DNA from: Aromatoleum toluclasticum ATCC 700605
Lineage (GTDB): Bacteria; Pseudomonadota; Gammaproteobacteria; Burkholderiales; Rhodocyclaceae
DNA: 64,000 nucleotides
Direction: 5' to 3'
NCBI RefSeq assembly: GCF_000378245.1
Contig: NZ_KB899494.1
Location: forward strand, 310,001-374,000
Position 1 is the stretch's first letter, and each line of letters opens with the position of its first letter. The notes below the pieces were generated by a model that did not search any database, was not told the origin of the DNA, and saw only the letters and a list, made by a program, of their open reading frames with translations. The translations under genes were made by a program, and so were the position numbers. Of the stretch, positions 62,466-64,000 are shown piece after piece.

Positions 62466-64000
62466 TCAGTCCTCGACACTCGCCGAGCCTTTGATCGGTA
62501 GCCACACGCGCACCGCGGTGCCACGTCCGGGGGCGCTATCGACCTCGAAGCGGCCGTCGTGCCGGCGAACGATACTGTAGCTGACCGACAGGCCCAGGCC
62601 GGTGCCCTCACCGACCGGTTTGGTCGTGAAGAAGGGGTCGAACATGCGCTGCCGCTCGTGCGCCTCCATGCCGCGTCCCGTATCCCGGATCTCGATGCAC
62701 ACTTCGTCGCCGGACTGGCGCGTGCTGACGGTGATCGTGCCGCGGTGCCCGATCGCATGGACCGCGTTGAGCAGCAGGTTGACGAATACCTGATGGATCT
62801 GTCCGGCATGGCAGCGCACTGCCGGCAGCGGGGCGTAGTCGCGCACGACATCGGCCTTGTCGGCGATCGTCGCGTGCATGACGTTGAGGGTGCTCTCGAG
62901 CCCCTGCACGAGGTCCGCCTCGGCCGGCTCCCTGCCGTCGTCGACGCGCGAGAAGTCCTTCAGGTCGGCAACGATGCGGGCAATCCGCCGCAGCCCGTCG
63001 CGGCTCTCGGCAATCAGCGTGTGCAGGTCGTTGCGCACGAAGTCCAGATCCGCATCGTCGTGCAGTCGCGTCGCCGCGCCGCGCAGGTCGCCGTCGGATT
63101 GGCGGTGAATCAGCGTTTCGTAGCCGTCGATCAGCGTGAAGATGTCCTGCAGATATTTCTCGAAAGCGCCGATGTCGGACTGGATGAAGGCGATCGGATT
63201 GTTGATCTCGTGCGCGACGCCGGCGGCAAGCTGTCCCAGGCCGGCGAGCTTCTCTGCCTGCAGCAGCTGCCCCTGGGCCTCGCCCAGGCGCACGTTCGTT
63301 GCCTGCAGTTCGGTGATGGTGTCGCGCAACAGGCGATCCTGCTCGAGACGCTCGGTGATGTCGTGGAACACGACGACGCAGCCGAACGATTTTTCCGCGT
63401 CGCGCAGCGGCGCGCTGGTGTACTCGACCGGCAGGCTGCTCCCGTCCTTGCGGAAGAAGACCTCGCCGACGCGCGTGCTGACCCGGCCGGTACGGCGCGT
63501 CTCGGCGATCGGGCAATCCGCCAGCGCATACGGCCGGCCGTCGGCGTGGTGATGGTGGAACAGCGCATGCGCGGGCAGGCCCAGTACCTCGTGCTCCGCG
63601 TAGCCGAGCATCGCGAGGCCGGCAGGGTTGGAGAACATGATCCGTCCCTCGGCGTCGACGCCGTAGAGGCCTTCGGCGAGCGACTCCAGGATGGTTTGCT
63701 GGCGGCGCATCAGGACGGTGATGGACTCATGGCTGTCGTTGAGATGCGCGGCGGTGCGTTTGATCGCATCCGCGATCCGCGCGACCTCGGTTTCGCCCGG
63801 ACGATGCGGCATCCCGACCGCCCCCGCCCCTGCGGCCACCTGATCGAGCGCGTTCTCGACCATGACGATGCGGCGCATGACGTAGCGCAACAGTCCGATT
63901 GCGAAGCCGCCGAGGAGCACCATGCCGGCGGCGAGCAGCGAGCCGACCGCAACGATCGAGTGATGTCGCGAGATTTGCAGCTCCTGACGTGCCAGGCCGA
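62466..64000 (-). CDS. Membrane histidine kinase with PAS domain (partial, continues beyond the window)
   Basis: The reading frame is open to the right edge, so the N terminus is missing. From the edge inward there is a short periplasmic-looking piece, a membrane helix (around 63940-63880, including the internal ATG at 63923), a HAMP-like region and a PAS domain with an ADCPIAETRRTG insert. The dimerisation domain has the HEINNPIAF motif. The catalytic domain follows with NLLLNAVHAI, DTGRGM, FDPFFTTKPVG and EGTGLGLSVS. It converges on the signalling operon with a 14-base gap and belongs to the same kinase subfamily as its two soluble kinases, so it may feed the same receivers from an outside signal. 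Confidence 0.85.
   Translation of the reverse strand, partial: GLARQELQISRHHSIVAVGSLLAAGMVLLGGFAIGLLRYVMRRIVMVENALDQVAAGAGAVGMPHRPGETEVARIADAIKRTAAHLNDSHESITVLMRRQQTILESLAEGLYGVDAEGRIMFSNPAGLAMLGYAEHEVLGLPAHALFHHHHADGRPYALADCPIAETRRTGRVSTRVGEVFFRKDGSSLPVEYTSAPLRDAEKSFGCVVVFHDITERLEQDRLLRDTITELQATNVRLGEAQGQLLQAEKLAGLGQLAAGVAHEINNPIAFIQSDIGAFEKYLQDIFTLIDGYETLIHRQSDGDLRGAATRLHDDADLDFVRNDLHTLIAESRDGLRRIARIVADLKDFSRVDDGREPAEADLVQGLESTLNVMHATIADKADVVRDYAPLPAVRCHAGQIHQVFVNLLLNAVHAIGHRGTITVSTRQSGDEVCIEIRDTGRGMEAHERQRMFDPFFTTKPVGEGTGLGLSVSYSIVRRHDGRFEVDSAPGRGTAVRVWLPIKGSASVED

Noticed and set aside
1-64000. CRISPR arrays, tRNA or rRNA genes, insertion sequences, prophage
   Set aside because: I found no regularly spaced repeats, no cloverleaf-type sequence, no transposase or phage motifs. 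The repeats seen are isolated inverted repeats of REP type.

Overview
The window is a GC-rich, densely coded stretch of a Gram-negative chromosome. Content and codon use suggest a respiring betaproteobacterium of the Azoarcus/Aromatoleum/Thauera (Rhodocyclales) kind. The evidence is many c-type cytochromes, a TMAO-type respiratory locus, a dad operon with a divergent lrp, a porin, and very many c-di-GMP and two-component proteins. The taxon is an inference from gene content, not from a marker gene. I saw no tRNA, rRNA, CRISPR array, transposase or phage gene.

Layout. (1) 1-3.3 kb: two divergent pairs of secreted c-type cytochromes with 1 to 4 haems each. (2) 3.3-9.0 kb: three tandem paralogous membrane proteins with C-terminal TPRs (TMTC-like). 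(3) 9.1-14.1 kb, plus strand: a tightly overlapped glycan operon (GT2, two methyltransferases, a MurJ-like flippase, a GT4). It meets end-on a minus-strand glycan operon at 14.0-19.5 kb (GT4, asparagine synthase, GT4, GT87-like). (4) 19.6-23.8 kb: an 11-haem cytochrome and a PAS-GGDEF-hemerythrin protein. (5) 24.1-27.9 kb: an overlapped GT9 / DegT aminotransferase / radical-SAM cassette. (6) 28.0-31.8 kb: a DUF2249 protein and a large sensory GGDEF-EAL protein. (7) 31.8-34.8 kb: D-alanine catabolism (dadX, dadA) with a divergent Lrp regulator. (8) 34.8-37.4 kb: a LolA-like exported protein, an EF-hand protein and a porin. (9) 37.8-46.7 kb: the TMAO respiration locus, torR, torS, torT, torA (with a fused cytochrome c tail) and a TorF-type porin. 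(10) 46.8-53.0 kb: TerB-like protein, GGDEF-EAL protein, phosphoglycerol-transferase-like sulfatase, DmeF-type cation exporter and a cupin.

(11) 53.1-62.5 kb is the most unusual region. A single plus-strand operon of seven genes encodes, in order: a response regulator with an HD-GYP-like domain; a lone receiver; an MglA-like small GTPase; a soluble histidine kinase; a receiver fused to a MshEN/PilB-GspE-type ATPase; a second soluble kinase; and a PAS-GGDEF-EAL-receiver protein whose GGDEF site is degenerate. A third, membrane-bound kinase of the same subfamily converges on it and runs off the right edge. The four receiver domains share one sequence signature and the kinases share another. The operon therefore looks like one dedicated network that couples phosphotransfer and c-di-GMP turnover to a G-protein and a secretion or pilus motor ATPase.

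Several intergenic spaces carry long inverted repeats of REP type (about 37.6, 41.6 and 47.3 kb), and most convergent gene pairs have a hairpin between them.
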